Source: Paraescarpia echinospica (taxonomy: Eukaryota; Annelida; Polychaeta; Sabellida; Siboglinidae). Taken from it: DNA of 64,000 bases. The stretch covers positions 73,558,805-73,622,804 of the forward strand of contig CM034533.1 of NCBI GenBank assembly GCA_020002185.1, read 5' to 3'. Positions 49,126-56,142 of this stretch are shown here, one piece after another. How positions within the stretch are numbered: the stretch's first letter is position 1; each line of letters opens with the position of its first letter. A program made the translations under genes and the position numbers. The notes below the pieces were generated by a model. That model saw nothing but the letters and a program-made list of their open reading frames with translations, was not told the DNA's origin and searched no databases.

Positions 49126-49782
49126 ATGAACGGACCGTCGTTGAAGCATCCTTTTACGTGTATAGTAGCCGGTCCTACGGGATGCGGTAAGACGACGTTC
49201 GTCGAGCGTTTGATACGTTACGACACTATGATCGATCCGCCGCCGGAGAAAATCCTGTGGTGTTACGGACAATGGCAGAGCGGCTACACGTCTATGTCTT
49301 CGAAAATAGAGTTCGTAGACGGCCTGCCGGATCCGAAACGTTTAGACGGTAAAGCGAGAACGCTTCTAGTACTCGACGACCTCATGGAGGAGACCGATAG
49401 CCGGGTGACGGTACTATTTACTAAAAAAAGTCATCATTGTAATACGTCGGTCGTACAATTGCGTCAGAACATGTTTCCGAAAGGGAAAGAAAACCGTACA
49501 ATCAGCCTGAACGCTCAATACATAGTGCTATTCAAGAGTCCTCGAGACGCGGGTCAAGTAGGTCACCTAGCGAAACAGATGTACCCGGGAAAGGTCAACT
49601 ACATGATAGAGGCTTTCAAAGACGCGACGTCGTCGGCGTACGGCTATCTATTCGTGGATCTGAAACAGGAAACGGAAGAGGACATGCGTCTGCGTACGTG
49701 CATATTTCCGGTCGATTGCCTTCAGTACGTGTACGTACGGAAGGGTGGCGGCGGTGGCGGTGGTGGCGTCGGCGGACAATAA
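49126..49782 (+). CDS. FtsK/HerA-type genome-packaging ATPase
   Basis: 218 residues. The Walker A motif GPTGCGKTT is at 16-24 and the Walker B LLVLDDLM at 80-87. SLNAQYIVLFKSPRDAGQVGHLAKQMYP follows, which carries the sensor/arginine region typical of the A32-like packaging ATPases of Mavericks and adintoviruses. The protein would drive DNA into preformed capsids. The C-terminus is a Gly-rich run (about 206-217) encoded by a GGC/GGT microsatellite. The frame ends 38 bp before the pX-like gene. All key residues are present. Confidence 0.93.
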   Translation: MNGPSLKHPFTCIVAGPTGCGKTTFVERLIRYDTMIDPPPEKILWCYGQWQSGYTSMSSKIEFVDGLPDPKRLDGKARTLLVLDDLMEETDSRVTVLFTKKSHHCNTSVVQLRQNMFPKGKENRTISLNAQYIVLFKSPRDAGQVGHLAKQMYPGKVNYMIEAFKDATSSAYGYLFVDLKQETEEDMRLRTCIFPVDCLQYVYVRKGGGGGGGGVGGQ

Positions 49783-49820
49783 GAAGAGAGGGACGACGGG
49801 GCGTACGTTTATTACTCGCT

Positions 49821-50234
49821 ATGACGGGGCGCGTGACGGGAGCGAAGAGACGACCGAAGGTGGCGGGACCGACGAATCAAATAAAGAGACACATCGTCGC
49901 CCTGCAGCTGTTGGAGAGACATAGGCGGAACATCGCTCTGCGAAAAGCGCTACTCGCCCACGCGGACACCGGTCTCATTTGTAGTCTGTGCGATTGCGCG
50001 TACAACTTTCTGAAAGGGAACGTGAAGTTGTCGCCGAAACAGAAACGCGTATTGTCGAAATACCGGGATCACCTGCGTAAACTCGTCGACAAACACGTGA
50101 CGCGTAAGCAGAAGCGTGTCATCTTGCAAAAGGGTGCGGGTGGTTTTTTGACGGCCCTGCTAGCGCCGTTAGCGAGTACCGTTATCTTGCCGCTGCTCAG
50201 ACAGGTGTTCGGCGGCGGCGCCGGCGGTAATTGA
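49821..50234 (+). CDS. pX-like basic virion protein with membrane-active C-terminal segment
   Basis: 137 residues. The ATG at 49821 is preferred to upstream in-frame codons that overlap the ATPase. The N-terminal half is strongly basic with a short SLCDCAYNFLKGNVKLSP block. The middle is a Lys/Arg-rich helix, and the C-terminus GAGGFLTALLAPLASTVIL is hydrophobic and Gly/Ala-rich. A protein of this layout, in this position, is common in Mavericks and adintoviruses, where it has been likened to adenovirus pX or a membrane-active capsid peptide. The exact role is unproven. Its stop overlaps the next start codon. Confidence 0.75.
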   Translation: MTGRVTGAKRRPKVAGPTNQIKRHIVALQLLERHRRNIALRKALLAHADTGLICSLCDCAYNFLKGNVKLSPKQKRVLSKYRDHLRKLVDKHVTRKQKRVILQKGAGGFLTALLAPLASTVILPLLRQVFGGGAGGN

Positions 50235-51004
50235 TGCAGTACGCGAAGAAGATGGCGTTGGTCGATCCACGATTGGTGGAAAGCCTTCTGCCACGCGTCG
50301 ATCAGTCGTCGAGCACGCCTCGATCACGTGTGCTGAGTAGCCTTGACAGCGACATGAAGGACATTCTAGAACGTTCGGATTTATCGGAACGAGAAAAGGT
50401 AGCGTCGTACAATCAACTGCTGAGTCGGTACAATACGATAGAGGCGGCTCGAGCGGCGCAACCGGTACGCGTGTCGGTGGTAAACAGCGGCGAGACACCC
50501 GCGGTACCGGTGGCGCCAGCAGCGGCGGCGGTGGCGCCACCATCGTCGGAGACGATAGAGCGCGAAATCGTAGCCAGTATGCCGAAAACGTTGAAAGAGA
50601 AGACGAGACTGCTGATCGAAAAAATGAAAGCTGATCCGTTGTCTCGATGGAACGATCGCGGTGAATTCGTGTACGACGGTAAAGCGATTGCGGGGAGTAA
50701 TATGGTCGATCTAGTAAACGATCTCATGCGAACGAGATCGAAGACGACGCCGCCCGTAGGATGGCGGGAGTTCGGATTGCACATGAAGGATATGAATATC
50801 CCTATGGAATTCGTAGGCAACCCGCGCTATCGTTCGTACGTGGAGCGACGACGGAAGCAGCTACTAGAAGAGAGGATGACGATGCCGTCGACGTCTAGTT
50901 CATCAGCAGCGCCGACTGAGCGGAGACGTCGTACTCGGATGCGAGGCGAACCTAAACGCAGATCCGCTTCGTTGGGCGTCACGGCGTGGGATACGTTGTC
51001 GTGA
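50231..51004 (+). CDS. Conserved Maverick protein of unknown function
   Basis: 257 residues. The start overlaps the preceding stop (ATGATG with TGA inside); a second ATG at 50252 has a good context and is possible. The N-terminus (ALVDPRLVESLLPR, SSLDSDMKDILERSDLSEREK) is helical and acidic. A proline/alanine linker follows. The middle block, WNDRGEFVYDGKAIAGSNM...VGWREFGLHMKDMNIP, precedes a basic Ser-rich C-terminal tail. Proteins with this N-terminal helical block and WNxxGE..Y.G..I.GSN block accompany the integrase in many invertebrate Mavericks. No enzymatic motif is apparent. It is perhaps a virion or DNA-associated protein. Confidence 0.7.
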   Translation: MMQYAKKMALVDPRLVESLLPRVDQSSSTPRSRVLSSLDSDMKDILERSDLSEREKVASYNQLLSRYNTIEAARAAQPVRVSVVNSGETPAVPVAPAAAAVAPPSSETIEREIVASMPKTLKEKTRLLIEKMKADPLSRWNDRGEFVYDGKAIAGSNMVDLVNDLMRTRSKTTPPVGWREFGLHMKDMNIPMEFVGNPRYRSYVERRRKQLLEERMTMPSTSSSSAAPTERRRRTRMRGEPKRRSASLGVTAWDTLS

Positions 51005-51180
51005 TGACGTCACGACGCGCGATCATCATTGTCGTCGTCGGTTTCATCATCGCGCTTATCGCGTTCTGTATCATCGTATCATCATCGTCGTCGTCGTCAT
51101 GGTGTCCGGGTGGGGTCGTCGTCGTCCAAAACGAAAGCCTCGACAGCAACGAAACGTCGACGTCGACGACGACGAGCTGA
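51004..51180 (+). CDS. Small single-pass membrane protein
   Basis: 58 residues starting at an ATG that overlaps the previous stop by one base (TGATG). Residues about 6-26 (AIIIVVVGFIIALIAFCIIV) form one strong membrane segment, followed by a Ser-rich stretch and an Asn/Ser/Thr-rich tail. It overlaps the integrase start (51099) in another frame. The start-stop overlap and clean hydrophobic segment favour a real gene. No family was recognised. Confidence 0.5.
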   Translation: MTSRRAIIIVVVGFIIALIAFCIIVSSSSSSSWCPGGVVVVQNESLDSNETSTSTTTS

Positions 51181-52204
51181 ATAACGCGTACTTCGATCCG
51201 AAACGGGTGGGGAGTTACGGAGGCGTCGACGCGTTGCACCGGGCGTCGAAGCTCCGACGTCCGGCCGTCGAGAGGTGGCTAGCGTCGGAGGACGCCTATA
51301 CCCTACACAAACCGGTTAGACGTCATTTCAAACGACGTCGCGTCATCGTGGGCGGTCGAAACCAGCAGTGGCAAGTCGATCTGGTCGACTTGACTAGACT
51401 GAAAACGCACAACGACGGTATAACATTCCTATTGACGGTGAGCGGGCGTGGTGCGTTCCGTTGAAGAATAAGTCCGGAGCGTCGCTCGTCGCGGCCTTCG
51501 AGCGCCTGCTGAACGACGACGACGACGAGACTCCGCACAAGCTGCAGACCGTTAAGGGGAGCGAGTTTTTGAACCGACCCCTGCAAACGTTGCTAAAGAG
51601 TCGCGGCGTTCATCATTTCGTGACGCATAACGAGGAGACCAAAGCGAGCGTCGTGGAACGGTTTAATCGAACTTTGAAGACGCGTATGTGGCGCTATTTT
51701 ACGAAACACGAAACGCTGCGCTACGTAGAGGCGTTACCGGATTTCGTGCGATCGTACAACAACGCCTACCACCGAAGCATCGGTAGGACGCCGGCGAGTG
51801 TCGACGCGACGAATCAGGAGGCCGTATGGCAACGCCTGTACGGGGACGGCGACGACGTCGAACGACGCGTGGGAGATCGCGTACGTATCAGCAAGACGAG
51901 GGGTCATTTCAAAAAAGGATACATGGCTAACTGGAGCGAGGAGCTGTTCACCGTCGTAGAGGTGCACCCGTCCGAACCGCCCGTTTATCGCCTCAAGGAC
52001 GACGCCGAGACGCCGATAGAGGGCACCTTCTACGAACCGGAACTACAACGCGTAGTCGTTCCGAAAGACAAATTATATCGCGTGGAGGCGGTTCTTCGGC
52101 GTCGTCGGCGTCGTGGCGGCGGTTCGGAGGCGCTCGTAAAATGGAGCGGATATCCGGCCTCATTCAACAGCTGGATCGACGCCGAGTCGCTCGTGGACCT
52201 ATGA
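51099..52204 (+). pseudogene. Retroviral-type integrase with chromodomain, frameshifted and catalytically altered
   Basis: The N-terminal part (51099-51440) has YFDPKRVGSYGGVDALHRASK, a WLASEDAYTLHKP linker and WQVDLVDL with the first catalytic Asp. At about 51440 the frame shifts and several residues of the core fold are missing before RAWCVPLKNKSGASLV resumes. The expected second Asp (position TxKG, codon 51551-51553) is Val. The Glu is retained in ETKASVVERFNRTLK (codon 51656-51658), 35 codons further on. The C-terminus is a chromodomain (LYRVEAVLRRR...EALVKWSGYPASFNSWI). Maverick integrases cut and join the element termini. Both lesions should abolish activity in this copy. Confidence 0.9.
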
Positions 52205-52488
52205 TGATGAATCGTTGGACGCGTCACACCGGCTGCTGGCGACTGCACGAGGCGGGACTATGCAACGGACCTTCGTTCTTACCGTATAAAGGTCCCTGCT
52301 GCACCGACAGCGCGCAGTGGCGCGACGATGTGCGACGACGACGAAACTACCTCGAGTGGCGAGCGTCGAACGAACGCCGACGAATCGTCCGTCGTCGACG
52401 ACGAGCGCAACGCGGACTCCATCGACGCTACAACAACAACCGCCGCCGAACCCGTTCCATGGCGAATCTGCGGCAACGAATGCCCTAA
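52201..52488 (+). CDS. Small basic Cys-containing protein, unknown
   Basis: 95 residues. ATGATG at 52201 overlaps the integrase TGA, which decides the start. The N-terminal half has HTGCWRLHEAGLCNG and GPCCTDSAQWRDD (five Cys). The C-terminal half is extremely Arg-rich, suggesting nucleic-acid binding. It overlaps the next gene (52328) for 160 bp in another frame, so some of its Arg richness may reflect CGN codons in the shadow of that gene. No family was recognised. Confidence 0.5.
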   Translation: MMMNRWTRHTGCWRLHEAGLCNGPSFLPYKGPCCTDSAQWRDDVRRRRNYLEWRASNERRRIVRRRRRAQRGLHRRYNNNRRRTRSMANLRQRMP

Positions 52489-52684
52489 GGCCGAAATCGT
52501 GTTCCTCTGTCAGGTCGTCGTCCTGTACTTCGTCATCGCCGTTAGTATATACAATCTGACGAAAGGTCAAGGTGACTCCAACCTGTGGACGGCGCTGTTG
52601 AGCAGCTGTCTCGGTTACCTGCTCCCGAGTCCGTCTATGAGTGTCGGCGGCGAACGGCGACAATGCGATGGCGGTCTCGTCTGA
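52328..52684 (+). CDS. Conserved Maverick transmembrane protein
   Basis: 118 residues. An acidic, Thr-rich N-terminus leads to ICGNECPKAEIVFLCQVV, a membrane span (about 61-82), YNLTKGQGDSNLWTALLSS and a second weakly hydrophobic stretch ending CLGYLLPSP. Short proteins with this CxxxCPKxEIxF...NLWTALLSSCLGYLLP layout recur in invertebrate Mavericks, usually next to the capsid genes. The function is unknown; it may be a virion membrane or assembly factor. The 3' end overlaps the start of the minor capsid gene by 17 nt. Confidence 0.7.
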   Translation: MCDDDETTSSGERRTNADESSVVDDERNADSIDATTTTAAEPVPWRICGNECPKAEIVFLCQVVVLYFVIAVSIYNLTKGQGDSNLWTALLSSCLGYLLPSPSMSVGGERRQCDGGLV

Positions 52685-53561
52685 TTTTTACCTGACGCTG
52701 CCGAGCAACGCGTCTATGAAACGTCACCCCGAAAATACGTTGACGCACTACGACACGACGTTGCCGCGAAGTTTCGACCTATCGGGGGAGTGGGAATGCG
52801 GCGCGGAGTCGGTACAGTATCCGCACACGTGGTACAACGTGAGAGAGAAGGACGCCTACTTCTATCTTACTTGCGCGGCGGGCGAACGGGGTGTTTACAC
52901 GCAGATAGCCGAAGACGGCGCGACCGTGCTGATATATCGTCAGACGACGATTCCTCAGGTTTCTACAACAACGTTTATACGTTGTTGAACAGGATCAACG
53001 AGGCGCTAGAGAAATTACACACCAGGAAGGTCAAGGCCGTGCTAGAATACTGCGCCGTTTCTAACCGCTTTACGCTACGTATGTCGGCGGGTGTCGAATT
53101 TATCATACCTCATTCGAGCCGTCTTAGGCACGTGCTAGGTTTCCATAGCAACACGATCATGAGTTCGTCCGCGTACGGTCCCGCGCCGGCGACGAGGCAT
53201 CAGCATCGTCGCCCGCCGCGTACACGCCGCGCCCGCCGCGTACACGTTCGAGTACGAAGGTCGCGATACGGTGACCATGTCGGCGGGCATCGAGAGTCTG
53301 TACGTGTACACGGATCTCGTGGAACCGCGCGTCGTCGGTGACGTGTTCGCGCCGCTGCTTCGAAACATCGCCGTCCGCGGTGAGAACGGTGACGTCGTTT
53401 CGGAATCGTTCGTTCGCGTGCAATACGTTAAGCTGATGCGGAATCAATTCGACGAGGTCGAAGTCGATATAAGAGACGATCACGGCCAACCGATACCATT
53501 CGAGCAGGGGAAGGTGGTGACGACGCTTCACTTCAGACGTTGTAAATCGAAATTGTTTTAA
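52668..53561 (+). pseudogene. Minor capsid (penton-like) protein, multiply frameshifted
   Basis: The ATG at 52668 begins SDFYLTLPSNASMKRHPENT, then DLSGEWECGAESVQYPHTWYN, the standard N-terminus of Maverick single-jelly-roll minor capsid proteins. Coding then moves to a second frame near 52955 (GFYNNVYTLLNRINEALEKL...FIIPHSSRLRHVLGF). It ends in a third segment with YVYTDLVEPRVVGD...PLLRNIAVRG and RVQYVKLMRNQFDEVEVDIRDD. Between these lie a frame change around 53165-53200 and a 16-nt direct repeat at a 20-nt period (53211-53250). So two and probably three lesions break the gene. The parts are well conserved, which points to recent damage or assembly error. Confidence 0.88.
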
Positions 53562-53562
53562 C

Positions 53563-53961
53563 ATGTCGTCGAAGAACCCGTACGTGGACTACTACGTTCG
53601 TCAGGTCGGCGGACAGCTGCCGGTCTTCGTCGGCGCTCGGGGTCAACGAGGTCACGGTCTGGGTAATCTCTTCGGGAGTCTGTTTCGAAGCGCCATGCCG
53701 CTTATCAAGAGGGGCGCGATGGCGTTGGGAAAACGGGCGCTCAACACCGGCATGCACGTGGCGCGCGACGTCGTCGCCGGCGGCAATCTAAAACAGTCGC
53801 TAAAAAGGCGCGCGAAGGAGGCCGGCGCCGATCTTCTCGACGGCCTATTGAATCCGCAGGCGGCGGCGCCACCAAAGAAGAAGAAGAAAAAGAAACAAAC
53901 GCGCAGCGCGCCGTCCCCGCGGCGTAAAGAGAGCGCGCTTAGCGGCGACGACCGTCAGTAG
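53563..53961 (+). CDS. pVI-like minor virion protein
   Basis: 132 residues, starting one base after the minor capsid stop. The middle, GLGNLFGSLFRSAMPLIKRG...ALNTGMHVARDVVAGGN, is an amphipathic Gly/Ala-rich helix. LKQSLKRRAKEAGADLLDGLL follows, then a polylysine tract (PPKKKKKKKQ) and a basic tail. This layout is the standard Maverick/adintovirus protein compared with adenovirus pVI, which links capsid and genome and disrupts membranes. The K-rich run is a likely nuclear-localisation signal. Confidence 0.8.
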   Translation: MSSKNPYVDYYVRQVGGQLPVFVGARGQRGHGLGNLFGSLFRSAMPLIKRGAMALGKRALNTGMHVARDVVAGGNLKQSLKRRAKEAGADLLDGLLNPQAAAPPKKKKKKKQTRSAPSPRRKESALSGDDRQ

Positions 53962-54262
53962 GCGGAAAAGAGCGCGTCGAACGGACATATTCGACGAGTA
54001 ACGACGACGATGGAGCGCGCACTCGAGAACGGTCAGTGGACCGTCTACCAGCCGCCGTATACGGACCTTCGAGTGCGCTTCATAGTGGTGATGCCGCGCG
54101 GAGGAGATCCGACGGCCGCGGTGGCGTCGGTCATCCTGCATACGATATTCAGTCAACTCGACGGAAGAAAAACCGACGACGCCGCGGCGGCGGCGGCAGC
54201 GGCATAAAGAGAGCACGCCTAGCGGCGACGGTCGTCAGTAGGCGGAAGACGTCGAACGGACG
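53925..54262 (+). repeat. ~280-bp partial tandem duplication (pVI tail, spacer, capsid start)
   Basis: TAAAGAGAGC followed by TAGCGGCGAC and GTCAGTAGGCGGAA occurs at 53925 and again at 54205. Each leads into a start codon followed by a WTVYQP-encoding sequence. The left copy contains the truncated capsid-like ORF at 54010; the right copy precedes the full major capsid gene. Confidence 0.8.
54010..54207 (+). pseudogene. Miniature copy of the major capsid N-terminus
   Basis: 65 codons. ENGQWTVYQP, YTDL and RVRF and ILHTIFSQLDG align in order with WTVYQPLTTLD, EYTDLASIQLYVRF and FLHSMISQID of the major capsid protein, with internal deletions between blocks. It then ends in an Asp-Ala run encoded by GCN repeats. 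It is an internally deleted tandem duplicate of the capsid gene start. The retained open frame may be coincidence. Confidence 0.7.
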
Positions 54263-54268
54263 ACAACG

Positions 54269-55525
54269 ATGGCGTTCGTGAACGGCTCGACGTGCGAGGG
54301 CGTGAAGGCCGAACTGGAGCTGTTCAGCGGACCGGTGACGCAGACGAGCATCGAGAGTAGTCATTGGACCGTCTACCAGCCGCTGACGACTCTCGACGCC
54401 GGCGGCCCTATCGAGTTCCTTGTGCCGGGTTCGGGCGAAGAATATACGGACCTGGCGAGCATTCAACTGTACGTGCGCTTCAAAGTGACGCGGGGGGACG
54501 GTACCGATCTGGCGGCCGCGGCCACGGTGGCGCCGGTCAACAATTTCCTGCATTCGATGATCAGTCAAATCGACGTGTCGCTGAACAACACCCTCGTGAC
54601 GCCGTCGACCAATACGTACGCGTACCGGGCCTACCTCGAGACGTTGCTAAGTTACGGTAGCGACGCGAAACGTTCGCATCTCACGGCGTCGTTGTGGTAC
54701 AAAGACACCGCCGAACGGATGGACACGCTCGGCAACGCCAACGTCGGTTTCGAGGCGCGACGCGTCGCGACGGCCGATAGCAACGAGGTGGAGATGAAGG
54801 GACGCCTGCACGTCGACGCGTTTATGCTAAACAAACACCTACCGAACGGCGTCGACACGAAAGTGCGTATAGTGCGCTCGAAGGACGCCTTCTCGATCAT
54901 TCGACTGCACGTGCGAAAAGTGAAGTTGAACCCGGCCGTCCAGATGGGACATATCAAAGCGTGGGCGTTGGGAACGGCTATGTTTCCGATGCGTCGCTTC
55001 GACTGCAAATCGTTCTCGATAACGGCGGGTGCGCTATCACACACGCACGAGAACCTGTACATGGGCGCGATTCCGAAACGCCTCTTGCTGATGATGATCG
55101 ATAACGTCGCCTACAACGGCGACTACACTAGAAATCCGTTCGACGCGCGTCACAACGACATAAACTTCCTGTCGCTCGTCGTCGACGGACGTCAGGTGCC
55201 GAGCAAGCCGCTGCAGCCGGACTTCCCGAACAACCGGTACGTGCGGAGCTACATGAATCTCTTCGAGGCGACCGGAAAGGCGTTCGAGGACGAGGGGAAC
55301 GACGTATCGCGCACGGACTTCGGCGCCGGCTACAGCATCTTCGGTTTCGACCTGACCCCCGACTGTTGCGACGGCGATCATTTCAACGTCGTGCGTCAGG
55401 GGTGCGTGGGCGTCGATATGCATTTCGGGACGGCGCTACCGCTTCCGGTGAACGTCGTCGTGTACGCGGAATTCGAGACGCTGATGGAAATCGAGCGGAA
55501 CCGGAACGTCGTGTACGACTGGTAG
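54269..55525 (+). CDS. Major capsid protein (double jelly-roll, hexon-like)
   Basis: 418 residues with one intact frame. Landmarks are ELFSGPVTQTSIESSHWTVY near the N-terminus, GGPIEFLVPGSGEEYTDLAS, FLHSMISQIDVSLNNTLVTP, YAYRAYLETLLSYG, a mid-protein RLHVDAFMLNKHLPNGVD, VRKVKLNP, and a C-terminal RTDFGAGYSIFGFDLTPDCC...NVVRQGCVGVDMHFG. This is the Maverick/adintovirus major capsid pattern, forming the icosahedral shell. It is the best preserved structural gene here. The protease gene starts 5 bp after its stop. Confidence 0.95.
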   Translation: MAFVNGSTCEGVKAELELFSGPVTQTSIESSHWTVYQPLTTLDAGGPIEFLVPGSGEEYTDLASIQLYVRFKVTRGDGTDLAAAATVAPVNNFLHSMISQIDVSLNNTLVTPSTNTYAYRAYLETLLSYGSDAKRSHLTASLWYKDTAERMDTLGNANVGFEARRVATADSNEVEMKGRLHVDAFMLNKHLPNGVDTKVRIVRSKDAFSIIRLHVRKVKLNPAVQMGHIKAWALGTAMFPMRRFDCKSFSITAGALSHTHENLYMGAIPKRLLLMMIDNVAYNGDYTRNPFDARHNDINFLSLVVDGRQVPSKPLQPDFPNNRYVRSYMNLFEATGKAFEDEGNDVSRTDFGAGYSIFGFDLTPDCCDGDHFNVVRQGCVGVDMHFGTALPLPVNVVVYAEFETLMEIERNRNVVYDW

Positions 55526-55530
55526 TAACT

Positions 55531-55983
55531 ATGGATACGTTTCAACTGATGCGTCGTCTGGAACTCGATACGTACGCTAAACGTATCGTCGTCGGCGTCG
55601 TGCCTAAAGACGCGCTACTTACCGCCGCCGCCACCGCCACCTACCCGACGGCCTTCGTGTGCAACACCGACGACGGCGGCGAACCGGGACAGCACTGGGT
55701 GGCCGTCTACGCCGGCGCCGACCGACGAGGCGAGTACTTCGATTCGTACGGTCTGCCGCCGCTGCACGCCGACTTCCGCGCCTTCCTGCGCCGCCACTGC
55801 GGCGACGCGTGGACGTACAACGACAAGCGCCTGCAGAGCGTCATCTCTAACGTGTGCGGACAATATTGCGTCGCCTACCTTCTCCGATGTCGCGGGATGC
55901 CGTTGACGACGTTCCAGAGCCTATTCGGCACCGATAGGGTGAACAATGACTGTCTCGTTCACGATTTATTAAAACCTCATTAA
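55531..55983 (+). CDS. Adenain-like cysteine protease
   Basis: 150 residues from ATG 55531; earlier in-frame codons lie within the capsid gene. The catalytic His55 is in GQHWVAVY, the acidic residue Asp71 in YFDSYG, Gln102 (oxyanion) in RLQSV and Cys109 in NVCGQYC. The Gln-to-Cys spacing of seven is as in adenovirus protease. The enzyme would mature pVI- and pX-like proteins during virion assembly. All catalytic positions are intact. AATAAA at 56000 can serve as the polyadenylation signal for the plus-strand block. Confidence 0.93.
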   Translation: MDTFQLMRRLELDTYAKRIVVGVVPKDALLTAAATATYPTAFVCNTDDGGEPGQHWVAVYAGADRRGEYFDSYGLPPLHADFRAFLRRHCGDAWTYNDKRLQSVISNVCGQYCVAYLLRCRGMPLTTFQSLFGTDRVNNDCLVHDLLKPH

Positions 55984-56142
55984 CCGCTTGTATAGTATAA
56001 ATAAAAACGAACAAATGATGTATACAAGTGTTGGTGTTTATTATTACCCACACATACATACATACAGAAACTACCCCTAGGGGGGTGGTGGGGGTTAGGT
56101 TAGTAGTAGACGAGTTAGACGAGTGTTTACGAGTTAGACGAG
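55984..56142. terminator. Convergent intergenic region with poly(A) signal and short repeats
   Basis: This region separates the plus-strand block from the minus-strand polymerase. AATAAA (56000-56005) lies 17 bp after the protease stop. GTTAGACGA-type units repeat several times at about 56100-56155, next to the polymerase stop. Confidence 0.6.

Noticed and set aside
51004..51239. Minus-strand ORFs over the 51-kb region and other antisense frames in the Maverick genes
   Set aside because: High GC content gives long antisense frames; none has recognisable domains.
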